Below are positions 27,363 through 39,719 of a stretch of DNA of 64,000 nucleotides, in pieces (position 1 is the stretch's first letter; each line of letters opens with the position of its first letter). A model generated the notes under the pieces. The model did no database searches. It was not told the origin of the DNA and saw only the letters and a program-made list of their open reading frames with translations. The stretch is from Glossina fuscipes. Lineage: Eukaryota > Arthropoda > Insecta > Diptera > Glossinidae. Location of the stretch: NCBI RefSeq assembly GCF_014805625.2, contig NW_023998415.1:37762174-37826173 (forward strand), read 5' to 3'. The translations under genes and the position numbers were made by a program.

Positions 27363-27599
27363 ATAAGTTCTTTCTTTTGTTAATTTAAAAAGAGAAATAG
27401 TCTTTTACGAATTTTATTGGAATTTTTATAATTTTTTTCTAATAATATATAAATGTTACTTTTAGGATAACTAACTCTTCATGTAAAGAAGTAAAACCGA
27501 TACTACTTTAAAAAAAACTATCGTAATAACAATAATTACAGTAAAATGACGATCATATTATAAACAACAAAAATGTGAAGTATGTGTATATAAGAGATA

Positions 27600-27633
<34 letters not shown>

Positions 27634-28380
27634 TATTTTATTTTGTACACTAAACATTTCTTGTACAATAGAATTCGTAATGTTAAATACATACGTATAT
27701 ATAATTTTAAAACTTTCTATACAAAATACACCTTCTCCCATAAGGAAAGATTATTACAAAAAAACAAAAAAAACAAAAAAAAATATATTTGATAAAACAA
27801 ACGGATTGTATCATTGGAAAATTTACTGATTTTTCATTTTATTTTTATTTATTTATGTTTTTTACTTTGTTAAATGAATTATAGAATGATATTGTAAAAT
27901 AAATCTAAAAAAAAATAAAACCTAAGTGATAAAATATAAATCAATAGTAAAAAATAAGTTGAATGAAAAAAATAATAGCAATTATATTCGGCTTAAATTA
28001 CGACGTCACTGACGATCATCGTTATATTGGTTTAATGAAAATTTTCTTATTTGAGATGCGCGAACAAGTCACACAGTTAGTCCATTGTATGAACGCGAAT
28101 GCTATTTACAGCATTTAATTGCGATAGTTCGACTACAAGCGACTTTGCAGACCATTCAGAACATCAGGCCCATTACTTACTTAAGCTAATTCGCATTTTG
28201 ATTCTTAGCCTTCTTTCAGTCAATAGGGGCATAGTTTCAGCTCTAAATTGAAAAAAACATTTTTTCAACTTAATATATATAAGTTGCAGCTTCTCAGTAA
28301 GTACTTGTAGTGCTTGTTGTTCTTTGTAGTGATACTTGTTCGACAATTGCTTACAAACACAAGTAAACACAAGATAAAGA
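27363..28380. other. Intergenic, no gene seen
   Basis: AT-rich sequence with poly-A (about 27604-27632) and short frames without recognisable content, between the upSET 3' end and the piggyBac remnant. Confidence 0.5.
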
Positions 28381-29990
28381 TATAGAATTAGAGGCAATAA
28401 GTTCCGAACTGTCGTCAGAAAATGAAACGGTTCATAGTCGAAAGTGAAGCATCTGAAACTGAAGATAGCGATAAAAAATCGAGAACAAATAATGAAAATG
28501 GAAATGTTATCAAATATCATACCCAGAAGAAGTTGTAGGATACAAATTATTTCAAAACTCTGATGAAAACATTTTTCAGGAGGTCAAAACAGCTCCTGAT
28601 GGTACTGTGCGGTCAAAATTTGACGAAAGATTGTAGATTAGCATTTATTTGTATTTTCAAGGATGTGAAAGGGCCGACAAACTACGCAAAATGGAATATT
28701 ACGGCAGATAATGTTGTCAGTGCATTTTCGTTGATAATAGATAACCAACCATATTATGAAACAGTGTGCACAGAAGAAGAAGGTCGCCGAAGTTTCAGAT
28801 ATGATTGGACAATATCGTTACCGCAAATACGTGCATTTATCGGGAGCTTGTATTGTTATGGAGCTTACGAGGCAAAAAGTTTAAAATGGAGTCATGGAGT
28901 ATGGTCAAGAAGCTGGCGTTCTAGAGAAAAATTTTAGGCAAATCCTACGGTTTCTTCGTTTTAACCGAAGTGCCGAAAGAAATGAGTCCTAAAAAGCCAA
29001 TAAATTTGCCTTGTTTTCAGAAATACAGAATAATAAGTTCATTGAAAACAGTCAAGGTTGGTGGTATAAACCAGGGCAAAATGTAACAGTTGACGAGCAA
29101 TTATTTCCTTCAAACGACAGGCGCAGGTTTACGCAGTATCTACCTAATAAACGCAATAAATTTGGCATCAAATTCTGGCTTGCATCAGATGTCAGTTGCA
29201 AATAGCTTTTCCATATTTCGGGAAAGATATATAACGACCATCATCAATGTTTCAGAGCGTATATATGTTGTTATGTAACTTGTCCAGCCAAATAGAGGAT
29301 GTGGAAGAAATATTACGACCAACAACTTTTTCACAAGCTTATCATGATAAGCCACAAAATCATTGGCTAAAGAAACAACTCTAGTTGGAACTATGAGAGG
29401 AAATAAAAAGAAATTACCAAAAGTAGCCAAACAAAAAATGATAACATGCCTCGTTTCTTCACTCTGCAATATACAAATCAAAGAATTAATTGCGCTCTTA
29501 CAATATATATAAAAGTGGACCAACGAATAGCGTGGCTGTTCTAAGTGCAAATCAAAAATTTGTAAAAATTGATAAAAGTAATAAATATCTTTTACCGAAA
29601 ACTATTAAATTTAACAAACAGCACCAAATTTGAAGTTGATATCGCCCCAATCAAATGGCTACAGAATATACAGTAAAAACTGGTTCATGGCTGCTATAAA
29701 ATGTCTGGATTCTTTGCAAAGAAACGACAAGAATAAAATAGCATTGAAAATATTTCTTATTTCCATTAGTAGAAGAGCTTTTCATTGAATATATAAATAC
29801 AAGGCAGAAATTTTCACAAGACTCTAATCAGATAGGTTGAACACAGTTCAGCTGCAACATCATCAAATGCAAACCATATCGTAATAAATGCAATATTTGG
29901 TAAGTACAACTTGGCCACAGTAACAAAACAAGTAATATTTGTGAAAAGTGCAAAAAGTACGTTCGTGGAAAATGTATGTATAAAAAAAAT
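28381..29990 (+). pseudogene. Broken piggyBac-type transposase
   Basis: Pieces of a piggyBac DDE transposase lie in order on the + strand but in shifting frames. They are an acidic Ser/Glu N-terminus (LEAISSELSSENETVHS, about 28390-28450, shifting frame to EASETEDSD), a segment with ADNVVSAFSLIID and LPQIRAFIGSLY (28563-28937), and the catalytic-region piece NVTVDEQLFPSNDR with KRNKFGIKFWLASDVS (29070-29205). Next come GTMRGNKKKLPK (about 29388-29425) and a Cys-rich C-terminus (CEKCKKYVRGKCM, about 29940-29980). At least four frame changes or stops make it non-functional. I could not find convincing TTAA-flanked terminal repeats. Confidence 0.82.
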
Positions 29991-30122
29991 AATGTCAACT
30001 TTAATTTACAAGATATTTACGTAATGTATGTATGTAATAATGCATATAGTACTTTTTATCTTGTTTTCTTTATTCCTTAATATATACTAATAACTCAATA
30101 TATACGTAATTTTAAATAATAT

Positions 30123-30552
30123 AAAACAAGTAAGAAGACGGTTCCATTTTTGGACCTAGAGACTAAAGTATCTCGTCAAGCATATGTGGAAAATGTCAGC
30201 TTTCTAACTTTAATAATTTCCTAGAAACGAGCAAAAATCCACAAATATTTATTTAAAAAAATGGAGTTGCGTTCAGCTTACGCTCCGACCGATTTGGCCC
30301 ATTTTCAATATTAACGTGCTTACAGAAACTTGCAATGTTTCTAATAAATTTGAAGTCAATATCTTAATTTTTGCGACACACGTACACACAGATGGACAGA
30401 TATGGCTAGATCAACTCAGGTTTTCACACTGATCAAAAATATGTATACTTTGTAGGATCTCTGAAGCTTCCTTTTGGGTGCTACATATATGTTAGGGGAA
30501 AAAAAAAAAAAACAGAATGAGTATACCTCCATCTTACAGTGGTGGGTATAAT
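30123..30552 (+). mobile_element. mini-me/DINE-1-like repeat, copy 1 (forward)
   Basis: It starts AAAACAAGTAAGAAGACGG and ends GGTGGGTATAAT. Inside are the shared family words GATGGACAGATATGG, CTGATCAAAAATATG and TCTCTGAAGCTTCC. Mini-me elements are short non-autonomous fly repeats with a (TA)n and a (GTCY)n microsatellite core; both are visible in sister copies in this window. Confidence 0.65.
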
Positions 30553-31740
30553 AATATTAAAACTTAATTTCAAATAAATTATTTTACGCATTAGTTATTC
30601 TATCACATATTACTTTTGGCCGATATAGGTAGGTAATGTAGTAAATTTCAGTCTTCCTAGTGTATAAAGAATGTTAGACGGCAACTCAAGAGAGCATGAA
30701 AAAATTCGTTTTCGCTTTTCGGAAAAAGAAGCGTAGTTCTTTTTCGCACGCCACGCTTCTCCTTGATTTCGGTAAATCAGAACAAGTCAATGCCATTCAA
30801 GTTAACAAGAAATTCTTCATACAAAGGCACATCTAATTGGTCTTTCAGTTGAATGTATCTGACAAGTCTTTGCAAAAAGATTTTTGGCCTTAAAGGAGTA
30901 ACATCAGTCTAAACAGGTTAAAGAAAGAGAATTCTTTTTTATTATTTTGTGACTAAGAGATCTGGGGCTGGCAAACTCCGTATCGAAATTGCAATGTGAG
31001 TTGATAGCTTTCATTAACGAGAATTTGATTGATAATCCATAGTTCTATAGTCCACATAGTTCTATAGTCCATCGCAAAGGTGACATATCCTTTACCACGG
31101 TAAAGCTACGAATTATTTCGTGGGAATACCTTGTTTATTTCTATATTTTGAACATAGGCAATTTTTCATTCTACTCTTCGGTCAAATTTGGATTATTTAA
31201 CATTTGAGCAGCAATACGCATGTAGTCCTGGAATTTGATATACTGATGACGACGATGCGATATTCGGTAAATTTCTACTCGGGGCCGGATACAATAAGGC
31301 GTTCTTTTCGTTTTCGGATTAAAATTTTCCTAGTGGTAAACACAACGGGTAGCCGCGCTACCATATTGTTTTACAGGAAAATGTAAACAACAACATATGG
31401 TTTTAGAACGAAAAATCGAGAAATCAACGTAAACATGAAGAACAACTTCATACAATTTAATAATAAGAAAGTTAATGCAAAAGCAGAATTTAAGAGAATG
31501 GTCACACTGATTGAATATCTGGCGCACGTTTCTCTCTCAATCATTCGAGTCCTTGTCTTGCAGTTGGGATAGGATTATAAATGTTTCGAATTTAACCAGT
31601 GTTGCAATTTGAAGGAAAATTTTACCGGCTATAGTGATTACTTGCACGGTGCTTTGATAATACCATCCATTGTTGGCGGGTATATTAAAGTAAAAATCCT
31701 ATTAACGGTGTCTTAATTTGACGTCATACACTGTCAAACG

Positions 31741-31915
31741 CTTAAAATGCAAAAGCATAGACAATTTTGTGTTTATAAGTACGTGTGTAGGTAGAAAAAC
31801 CACACAGTAGATATGTATGTAACAATATATGTTCTATTTTTTGTACATGTAAGCTATAGCGCATATTCACATAAAAGCGCAGAATTGTATATTCAAATAT
31901 GCTTCTTCTTATCCT
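31741..31915. repeat. Direct repeat, left copy
   Basis: It shares with 32139-32345 the words GCAAAAGCATAGACAATTTTG, ATATGTATGTAACAA and AGCTATAGCGCATATTCAC in the same order and orientation. About 220 bases separate the copies. It may be a local duplication or the ends of a small unknown element. Confidence 0.75.
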
Positions 31916-32138
31916 ATAAAGAGAACTGAATTCAATGATGGATAATTTGCTAATTCGAATGGACTCGGTATGAACAATATAACAAGAGACAACTAAATAA
32001 GGCCTAAAAATGTCGAAAAATGTTTCCTAAGACGAAGCAAATCTGAGGCATTTTTGGTGATTCTGTTATCAATAGCAACAGTATTTCTTATTCTTATAAT
32101 TTGTATTGACAAAAATTCTGATAATGGTTTCTTTATTT

Positions 32139-32345
32139 AAAAAGCAAAAGCATAGACAATTTTGTATTTATAAGTGGACATGTGCTATGGTATACATGTA
32201 AGTGCGTATGTACGAAGAAAAACCGCACTGCAAATATGTATGTAACAACATATGTTTTATTTTTTTGTACATACACACTTATGCTATAGCGCATACGTAA
32301 GCTATAGCGCATATTCACTTAAAAGAAAAGAATTGCAAATGTTCC
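32139..32345. repeat. Direct repeat, right copy
   Basis: Partner of 31741-31915. It has an extra internal duplication: GCTATAGCGCATA occurs twice within about 20 bases (near 32282 and 32301). Confidence 0.75.
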
Positions 32346-33719
32346 TGCTTTGCAAACAGTTGAGAGAATGTGATACCATATCAAGAAGCTATTAACGGAT
32401 TTTTTATCCATACGAATATTGAGAATGACAGAGGAAGCATACAAATGGCTGCTAATTAAAAGCGTTACTACTGTTGTTGATAACATATACAAAAAATATG
32501 CCCGAGATTCCCCTAATCTGAATTTCGTACAAAACGTTGGAACGTCTATACGTTTAGTTGTCTCTGGTATAAGTACTGTGTGTACTTAGAAAAAAACCAA
32601 AGTATAGGTAGCAAATGTGACTTGTTTTCGTTTTGTCGTTGATATTAACCACTATTGAAGAATTCCAAATCTTATAGTCGCCGAATGCTTTAATAAATTT
32701 CAGTAAAAAATTTCTATGGGAATATAAAGAAGTAGGGAAAACTCCTGTAAAAGCTAAACGGCAGCAAATTCACATAAAATTCAAGTTTCGGATATCAATT
32801 TAATAAGGAAAATAAATGCATTTTATAGAAGAGTTCCTCCAATCCACTTGGACCTTGTGGCACACAATGGCGAGTAATAGCCATTATTAACTCTTACATT
32901 GAAATACTTGAAAAGTATCAATGCAAGACACATCATCTTAGTTAACTTAAGTTAAAAAATTACTTATCCATGTATATTAAAACTATCGTTTATAAGCTTT
33001 ATCATGCATGCCGTGGTCATAAAGAAACGTGTAAATGTTTTTTTTTTTCTTTTTTGGAATTATTGTACACGTAGCGGAAGCGCATTCTTTTGCTTCGCAA
33101 TCGAATCATTGCCGGCATATACCAGCTGAATATTAGCAGTAACAGCTTTGCTCAGGACCCGAGTTGCTTACGAAACAGTCATCTTCTCGATAGCATTGTC
33201 GTATATGTGTGATGTCGTAAGCTTAGGAGAAAACTCAAAGTTTACATTCTCCTTCTAATTCTCCATCAGATTCGATACTATTATTTCCTGGCGAAATGCC
33301 TGAAAAAAAAAAAGTATTCCTTACACATTTAATGAGATAACAGTAATCGTACAGTATACGGATTCGTGATAAAAACATTTTTTTTTGCAAATGCTTTCCG
33401 TTGCGGTAATAATCAACACGTGCGTGCCTATTATCGTAGTAAGAAAGAAGATTCTGAACATACATGCCGCTCAGAATTACATACAATGCCAAACAATGGT
33501 GAATGCAAAATTTTGACAAAATTTTATACTTGATGCGTTTCATTTGCACTGGTAGTTGGATCATATGTTTAATATATCATATGATTTTAAAGTAATCCTT
33601 TAATGCTTTCGACCAATCGCCACTTTTCATAATGCAACGATGGAGCCGTATTTCTATAGTCCTAATTAATTGCAATACCTATAAATATAAATAATACGTT
33701 ATTGACGCCATTAATTGCA

Positions 33720-33860
33720 TCGACTTTTGTGCTATGCTTTATGTCAAAGACGGTAACTGCAAATTTTTCTGCGAGGAAAATAATTACGGCAGACTTTATG
33801 CAGATAGATAGACGGACAGAAGGATATGCTTAAATCGATTCAGAATTTCATGCTGATTAA

Positions 33861-33896
<36 letters not shown>

Positions 33897-33980
33897 TGTG
33901 GGATCACTGAAGCTTCCTTCTAGGCGTGGCAACGTTTTTAACAAAACGAATATACTTTTCATTCTTCGGCGATGGATAAA
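33720..33980 (+). mobile_element. mini-me-like repeat, copy 2 (forward, partial)
   Basis: It contains GACGGACAGAAGG, AAATCGATTCAGAATTTCATG and a pure (TA)n run at 33865-33892 exactly where other copies have AAGAATATATAT. These are followed by GGGATCACTGAAGCTTCCTT and CTTCGGCGATGG. Confidence 0.7.
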
Positions 33981-35522
33981 GAAATGATTTGCTAAACGTT
34001 TTTAAATGGTTTTTCCCAAAAGGATAAGAATAGTCACCAAAAAAAAAAAAAAAAGTAAAAAACTCGGATATTGTATTCCTAAAAGTCTTTGTATTCGTTC
34101 ACATTGGAAAGAAAATTACAAAGAAAGTCTTTGAAGACTACTCCATATTTTAAAGAGTATTTCGCTTGATAAATTTTGTCTGGAAGTCATCGCCCATTAC
34201 AGTTTACTGATCGCAATCCACACGATAAAAATCAACTCTATATATATATATGTATATATATATATACGATTTTCGTCGACCACGTATTACCGAGGAGTAA
34301 AAGTCTTCTTACATACCGTTTGCTGGTGCAGTTGTGATAGCCGGAGTGTGTTTATAAAAAAGCAGCGTAAAAGCAGCTGACTCGGATATGTCTGTTTATT
34401 TCTCATTCGATTGCGAAATAAGTATACGAATAGTAAAAGCCGCGTATTTGAAAATGATTAAAATTTTTTTTTGTTTTTGTTAAATATTTATTAAATTATT
34501 TTCGTACACTAGGTGGCCTTTAATTGATAAAAACGGAAAACCGTTAATTTTCAAAATTCCATTTAAAACACTAATACAATTTTTTGCTTTAAATGTTATT
34601 AGAGTGTATGCGCCTATGAGACTGTTTTCGATGGGATGTTTTATTAAAAATAACGGTATAAGTTCGAATAAGAAAGAGCTTTATTTTGCATTTGATGCGC
34701 ATGGAGAGCAGATGTAGAAAAGAAAACAACATTATATTTTCTTTTTTTTTTTGAACGTAAGAACGGTAAGAAAGCGGAGAGGTGACGAATATAATGTGTA
34801 TTTCAAATAATATAATAACCTGCGACAATTGCATATGAGTTACAAAACTACCGTTATAGTACAAACTTGAAAACGTACTCAGTAACAACATATGTAAAAT
34901 TCCTCCGCTAAAGGACGAAATTTTTTCTTATAATATTTGGAGGAAAAAAAAAAAAAAAAAAGAAAGAAAAAAACTTTTGAATATGAAAATAACCTAATAA
35001 AAAAATAAAAAATAAAAAAAAAAGCAAATAAGAAAACATATTTAATAGAAAATTGATGAATTTTTTTTTTTTAGTTTGGAAAAGGCTATGGCTGGACAAA
35101 TTTAAAAAAGAAACTATTTCATTGTCGTGTTTATACGTGTGTACGCAATAGAAAGTGCTTGCAAGAATACATTTTCATCTTATACGAATTGTGTAATAAA
35201 TTCAGAAGCTTAAGGAATATTGGATACTAAAAGCAAATTTTCAATCAATTAATTAAAAAAAAAAAAAAAACAAAAAAACAAGAAACCAAAAATAACAGGA
35301 GAAGAGAAGGAAAAAATATATTAAAAGAACGAAAAAAACTGTGTCTATTTGGTCTAACCCACATTTTCGAAACAAAGTTAAGGTAACTTATAAAAAATTG
35401 AGAAAAAAAAAAAAAAAAAAAACAAAGGGAAAATATTCCTTTCTTTTTTTTTTTTTTGAAGCTATTTATTCGCCAGTGCACATACATATATACTAGAATG
35501 TAATTGCACTTAAGCCTACATA

Positions 35523-35548
35523 CATGCATGCATGCATGCATGCATGCA
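35523..35548. repeat. (CATG)n self-complementary microsatellite
   Basis: About six units of CATG/ATGC. The unit is its own reverse complement, so the tract can form a hairpin or cruciform. Confidence 0.9.
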
Positions 35549-36187
35549 CATATAAAAACGGAAAACGAATTATGCACACACCCACACTCTTAGCGGTCAT
35601 CGAGCACATACATATATATATATATATATGTATATATATATTGCATCCAAGTCACAAGGATCTAATTAGAAATAACTTTGCATTGTTATGAACATTAAGT
35701 TATAGTAAATCAATAAAATAAATAAAATATCGTATCGTTAAGAAATGAAATAAATGAAAGATATCTTATACTGCAAATTTACACTATTGTATAGGATGTT
35801 GCATGCATGTACTTGATTATAAAATATTACATATGTAAAATATTCGTTTTCCCTTTGTTTATTAAAATTGTATTTACGATTATTATTATTTTTAATATTT
35901 TTATTAGTATTATTACTTTATAGTTAATTGTACTTTTAATTTTTGAACATTTATTTAGCATCATTCATTTGGATTCCTAATATATTTATTCACTTGTCTT
36001 TAAGAATTTTGAATATATAGGTATTTATATATCATTCATTGAAGGCACACCGTGCAGTGTCATATATTATATGCACTGCGCGTATGAATGTTGTTTACTT
36101 CATTTATTTGTAGTATCTACTAGAATTGTTTTTATTTAAATTTTCGTCGAAATAAATTTTGTTCGATGATGAGCGTCGACGCTGACA

Positions 36188-36237
36188 TTCTCTCTCTCTC
36201 CCTCTCTCTATCTCTATCTCTATCTCTATCTCTCTCA
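36188..36237. repeat. (CT)n/(CTAT)n polypyrimidine tract
   Basis: A run of TCTCTC turning into CTATCT repeats and back; about 50 bases are pyrimidine on the + strand apart from the interspersed A residues. Confidence 0.9.
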
Positions 36238-36754
36238 ACCCATCTCCTCTCTTCGGGATGGTAGCGAGTATTCGCTCATTTATACGATGTTTTTTTTGTT
36301 TTTCATTTTGTTATTGTTATTATTATTATTATTATTTTTTTTTTTTTGCATGATTTATATAGTTGTTTATGCGAGAGAAAGTTATTTAACTTACATTTTT
36401 TTATAATTTATATACAATTTTATATTTTCTTTTCGCTCTCATGCAATTTTTCGACAGTAAATGTTGTTTTAAAGTCATAGCTTGATTATGTTATGTGTGT
36501 TAAATGTTACACGTTCGTTTTACTTTATTTACGATATATCTTTCTCTTATAGTAAATTATGCAGCGCGAGCTGCTCTCTCTTCATATATCCTGCCTTACC
36601 AATAATGCATAACATTTCGCATGCATAGCCAATGATGTTTTTATATATATTTTTGATGAAACGTATTTGTTTTACTATGGAAGACTTTTTGGGAAAATTG
36701 AAAAACAAAAACAAAAATAAATAAAAAAAATTATATATATTCGGTTGTAAGCGA

Positions 36755-37180
36755 ATCTTTTATGCCCATCACCGTGATCCTAAACAAAATTTCAGTTTTC
36801 ATACTCTATAATAGTAGATGGGTGCGGTTGATTTTTTCTATTTTCAGAGCAAAAGCCGAATGTTTATACGGTGCATGTAATATGCCTTTGCTTTGATCTG
36901 AATCATTTTCAATACCTGCAACCTGCATGCAAGATATTTCAGGGTTTCTAATAAAGTCGATAGTCGTCTATTTTGCTGCCAGGAAAATGTTTACAGCAGA
37001 CTTTGCATAGATGGACAGCCAGACAGACGGACATGCTTAAATCGATTCAGAATTTGATGCTAATCAAGAATATATAAACTCTGTAACGTCAATTAAATTT
37101 CCTTCTGAACGGTGCAAACTTTTTGATAAAATGAATATACCCCTCATCATGAATATATATATGCCTCATCATGGGTACAA
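36755..37180 (+). mobile_element. mini-me-like repeat, copy 3 (forward)
   Basis: It contains the family words TTATGCCCATCACCGTGAT, GGACAGCCAGACAGACGGAC, TCGATTCAGAATTTGATGCT, AAGAATATATAAAC and, at the right end, CATCATGGGTAC. Confidence 0.65.
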
Positions 37181-38884
37181 AAAAAAAAAATAAACAAGTG
37201 AAGTGTAGAAGTCACATGATTATATCGAAGTTAAGTGCGAATTGGTTTTCAACTTTCATGTCCGCTGTAAGTGAAAGCGTGTACTATGGTGAGGTCTTCA
37301 AAATTATTATAAAAATTTGGCGTTGAGCTATCGCCAGGTTCTCTCTTCTCCCAGCTTATTAGATGTATGGGCGATATCGCCTGCTTAAACCGGATGTCAT
37401 TAAATGCTACCCAATGCAGAAGTTTATTAGAGGATTAAAAACTTGTGCTGATGTGCTGAAGCGCTTGCTGATACGTGCAACTATGGTTGCAAAAAATTAA
37501 TGTTGTCTTTGACTAAAGTAAAGTGACGTAGTAAAAATTCATCGTTATGTGCCTCAGCCGGCATTAGTATTCACTAAATTGTAAGTTAGTTGTTAAGCCA
37601 GTTGGATGCGTAGAAGTGGCTATGTTTTTCGCGTACATCGTTTGCTTTAAAATCATTTAATAGCCAGAACTTTAATCTACCTCCGGAATTACCAACAGTG
37701 TTAAAAGAAGGATAAATCCATGGATGCACACCAAGCCACTTCTAAATTGTCAGCCTTAATATATTTTGGATGGCGTCAGCTAAAGTGTTGAGTGATTAAG
37801 GAAAGTATTTGTAAATCTTCAATCGTGAGACAGTTAGGCAAGTGTAAATACCTCGAGCACATTATTAGGGTGCCAGCAAATTTATCTCACGTCTCGGCAT
37901 TGAGTTTCGTGTCGCTTAATGTCAATTGCACTCTATCTTCAATGTTAACTGCAATGTCTCCCCGGAAGGTGTTGGTATACTCTACGCATATCTATGGCAC
38001 CTTTCGCTATAAACGATTAACGCCCAACATGGGGTCGGTATCGGATTATTTCAGTTGAATAGAATGACATTACATCGCCAAAATGTTTGGGATTATGTGT
38101 TGGATTTGCTTATGCAATTGAGATTTCAACCGAGCTTAACTTAAAACTGAGTTCATTTTTATTTGAATTAATTTTTACTTAAACTTAGTTTCAATTTTCG
38201 TTAATTGCCGTTCGTTACAGTCGTAATATAAATTATAAGTATAAATATGTAATTCGGTCAATAGTACAGCTACGTATCAAGATATTGTTAACTCAACTAT
38301 TACTTATACCATCACATTTTTTGCTATTGTGAGTATCGCCTTCTCTTATATAGGGGCGTGAAGGATTTCCAAATGTCTCCTAATAGTTAATGGATATCAC
38401 GCATGAATACGTTCTTTATTTTGAGTTTACAGTATTCGATTACAAATACAATGTGATAGGATATGTTGAAAAGAAATTTTGATAGTATCGTTTATTGTAT
38501 TGATTTCAATCTGTTCTGTGAATAACAATATAGTTAGTTGAATTGTTCATGATCGAAAGCGATAAGTCCAAAACAAACATGGCGATCGACGGCCGTAAAA
38601 CGATCCCGATACGATGTCTATAAGTAAGTTTACGTCTATAACGCCTACTTACAATTGGTTCGAGTTCATCGTAATTGTATGTGTGATGTGAGTGTATCCA
38701 TATCCTTCTTGAAAGTGGGTTAAAGTTTCTTTCGGAAATAATGAACTTTTCCAGATGTATGCTTACTCGCTTTTAATTTCATACAATACATTGTTGCATA
38801 GAAAAATATTAACCGTTCCCCGATTATTTAAAATAAAATTTTTCCACTTTTTTTATATATCTATCACCGAAGCATGTGAACTGT
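37181..38884. other. No gene recognised
   Basis: Short frames with many stops and no clear homology. An 88-codon frame at 37792-38058 shows no domain I can name; it may be transposon-derived. Confidence 0.4.
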
Positions 38885-38892
38885 AAGCTTTT

Positions 38893-39505
38893 TTATGCCT
38901 ACCATCGAAGAGTGAGCGTTATATTCATTTGGTCGAAAAGTTTGCAACGCCCAGAAGTAAGCTTCAGAGATTCCACAAAGTATATGTATTCTTGATCAGC
39001 ATGAAATTCTCAATCGTTTCAAGCATATCTGTCTGCCTATCTGTGTAAAGTTTGCTGTAAACATTCTTTTCGCGGCAAAATTGAAGTAATCGCCTTTAAC
39101 ATAACCTGCCGCAGATAAGTCTACAAACCATTGAACGCATACTCTAAGGGCCAAAAATGGAAAAATTTGACCACGCCTACTCAGTGCTACAATATGTCGA
39201 AGTCTAATTCCTTTTTCAGTACCTTTATAACGCCCAGACGCAATCTTCACAAACCCCATAAAGTGTATAGATTCTTGGCCGGTTTCAAGTTCGAAATGCA
39301 TCTAAACATGTCTGTCCATGAATTTGAAAGTGAGTCATAAACTATCTAATTTTCATTTTTTCCCTCTTTTGACGTTTTCTATCCCTTACTCTCTTGCGGC
39401 AACCACGACAAAATTTAGAAAATTATTCCGTATATTCTACACATGAATATCGTTGTTTTTAATTAAAAAAAAAATTGAACACGCCCACTCATTATTAGCA
39501 AATAT
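38893..39505 (-). mobile_element. mini-me-like repeat, copy 4 (reverse)
   Basis: The reverse complement carries the same words as copies 1-3: TTTATGCCTACCATCGAAGAG, CGCCCAGAAGTAAGCTTCAG, CACAAAGTATATGTATTC, TCTGTCTGCCTATCTGTG. A second, related unit (AACGCCCAGACGCAATCTTC, ATAAAGTGTATAGATTC) follows about 290 bases later. Confidence 0.7.
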
Positions 39506-39719
39506 CAAAATTTAGTTGATTTAGTTTGGCGCGCTTTTTTACTCATTATTCTTAAGTCGCAGTGAAAAGTGCATTCGGCCCCAGTCGAATATAATTTTCT
39601 TATCTGTTTTAGTTTTTTACATATGACATTGTTACATATAAGAATTAATAACGTGTTGCGGAATAATGTATGTCGGCCCGCCCGCCCGTCCTTAGGGCGA
39701 TAATATAAATTACCTTTCA

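Larger units (their letters stand above)
25098..27380 (+). other. Probable 3' UTR of upSET
   Basis: After the stop codon the sequence is strongly AT-rich, with poly-T runs (about 25610-25630 and 26189-26219), CAACAA runs near 26540 and (TA)n at 27120-27320. Candidate 3' end signals are AATAAA at 25827, followed by TG-rich sequence, and AATAAA at 27357, followed by TTCTTTCTTTTG. TGTAAATA at 26596-26603 fits the Pumilio-binding consensus UGUANAUA. No coding frame is supported here. Confidence 0.45.
30553..33640. other. Repeat-derived or intergenic sequence without a recognised gene
   Basis: Only short frames. It contains an imperfect direct repeat of about 200 bp (31741-31915 and 32139-32345), listed separately. 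Confidence 0.5.
33981..36754. other. Simple-repeat-rich intergenic sequence
   Basis: No gene is seen. The stretch is made of AT-rich sequence with poly-A runs (34945-34961, 35251-35270, 35404-35420), TA tracts (34240-34265, 35611-35641), an ATGC repeat, a CT-rich tract and ATT repeats. Confidence 0.55.

Noticed and set aside
28000..30120. Terminal inverted repeats of the piggyBac element
   Set aside because: TTAA sites occur, but no matching inverted ends could be identified by eye.
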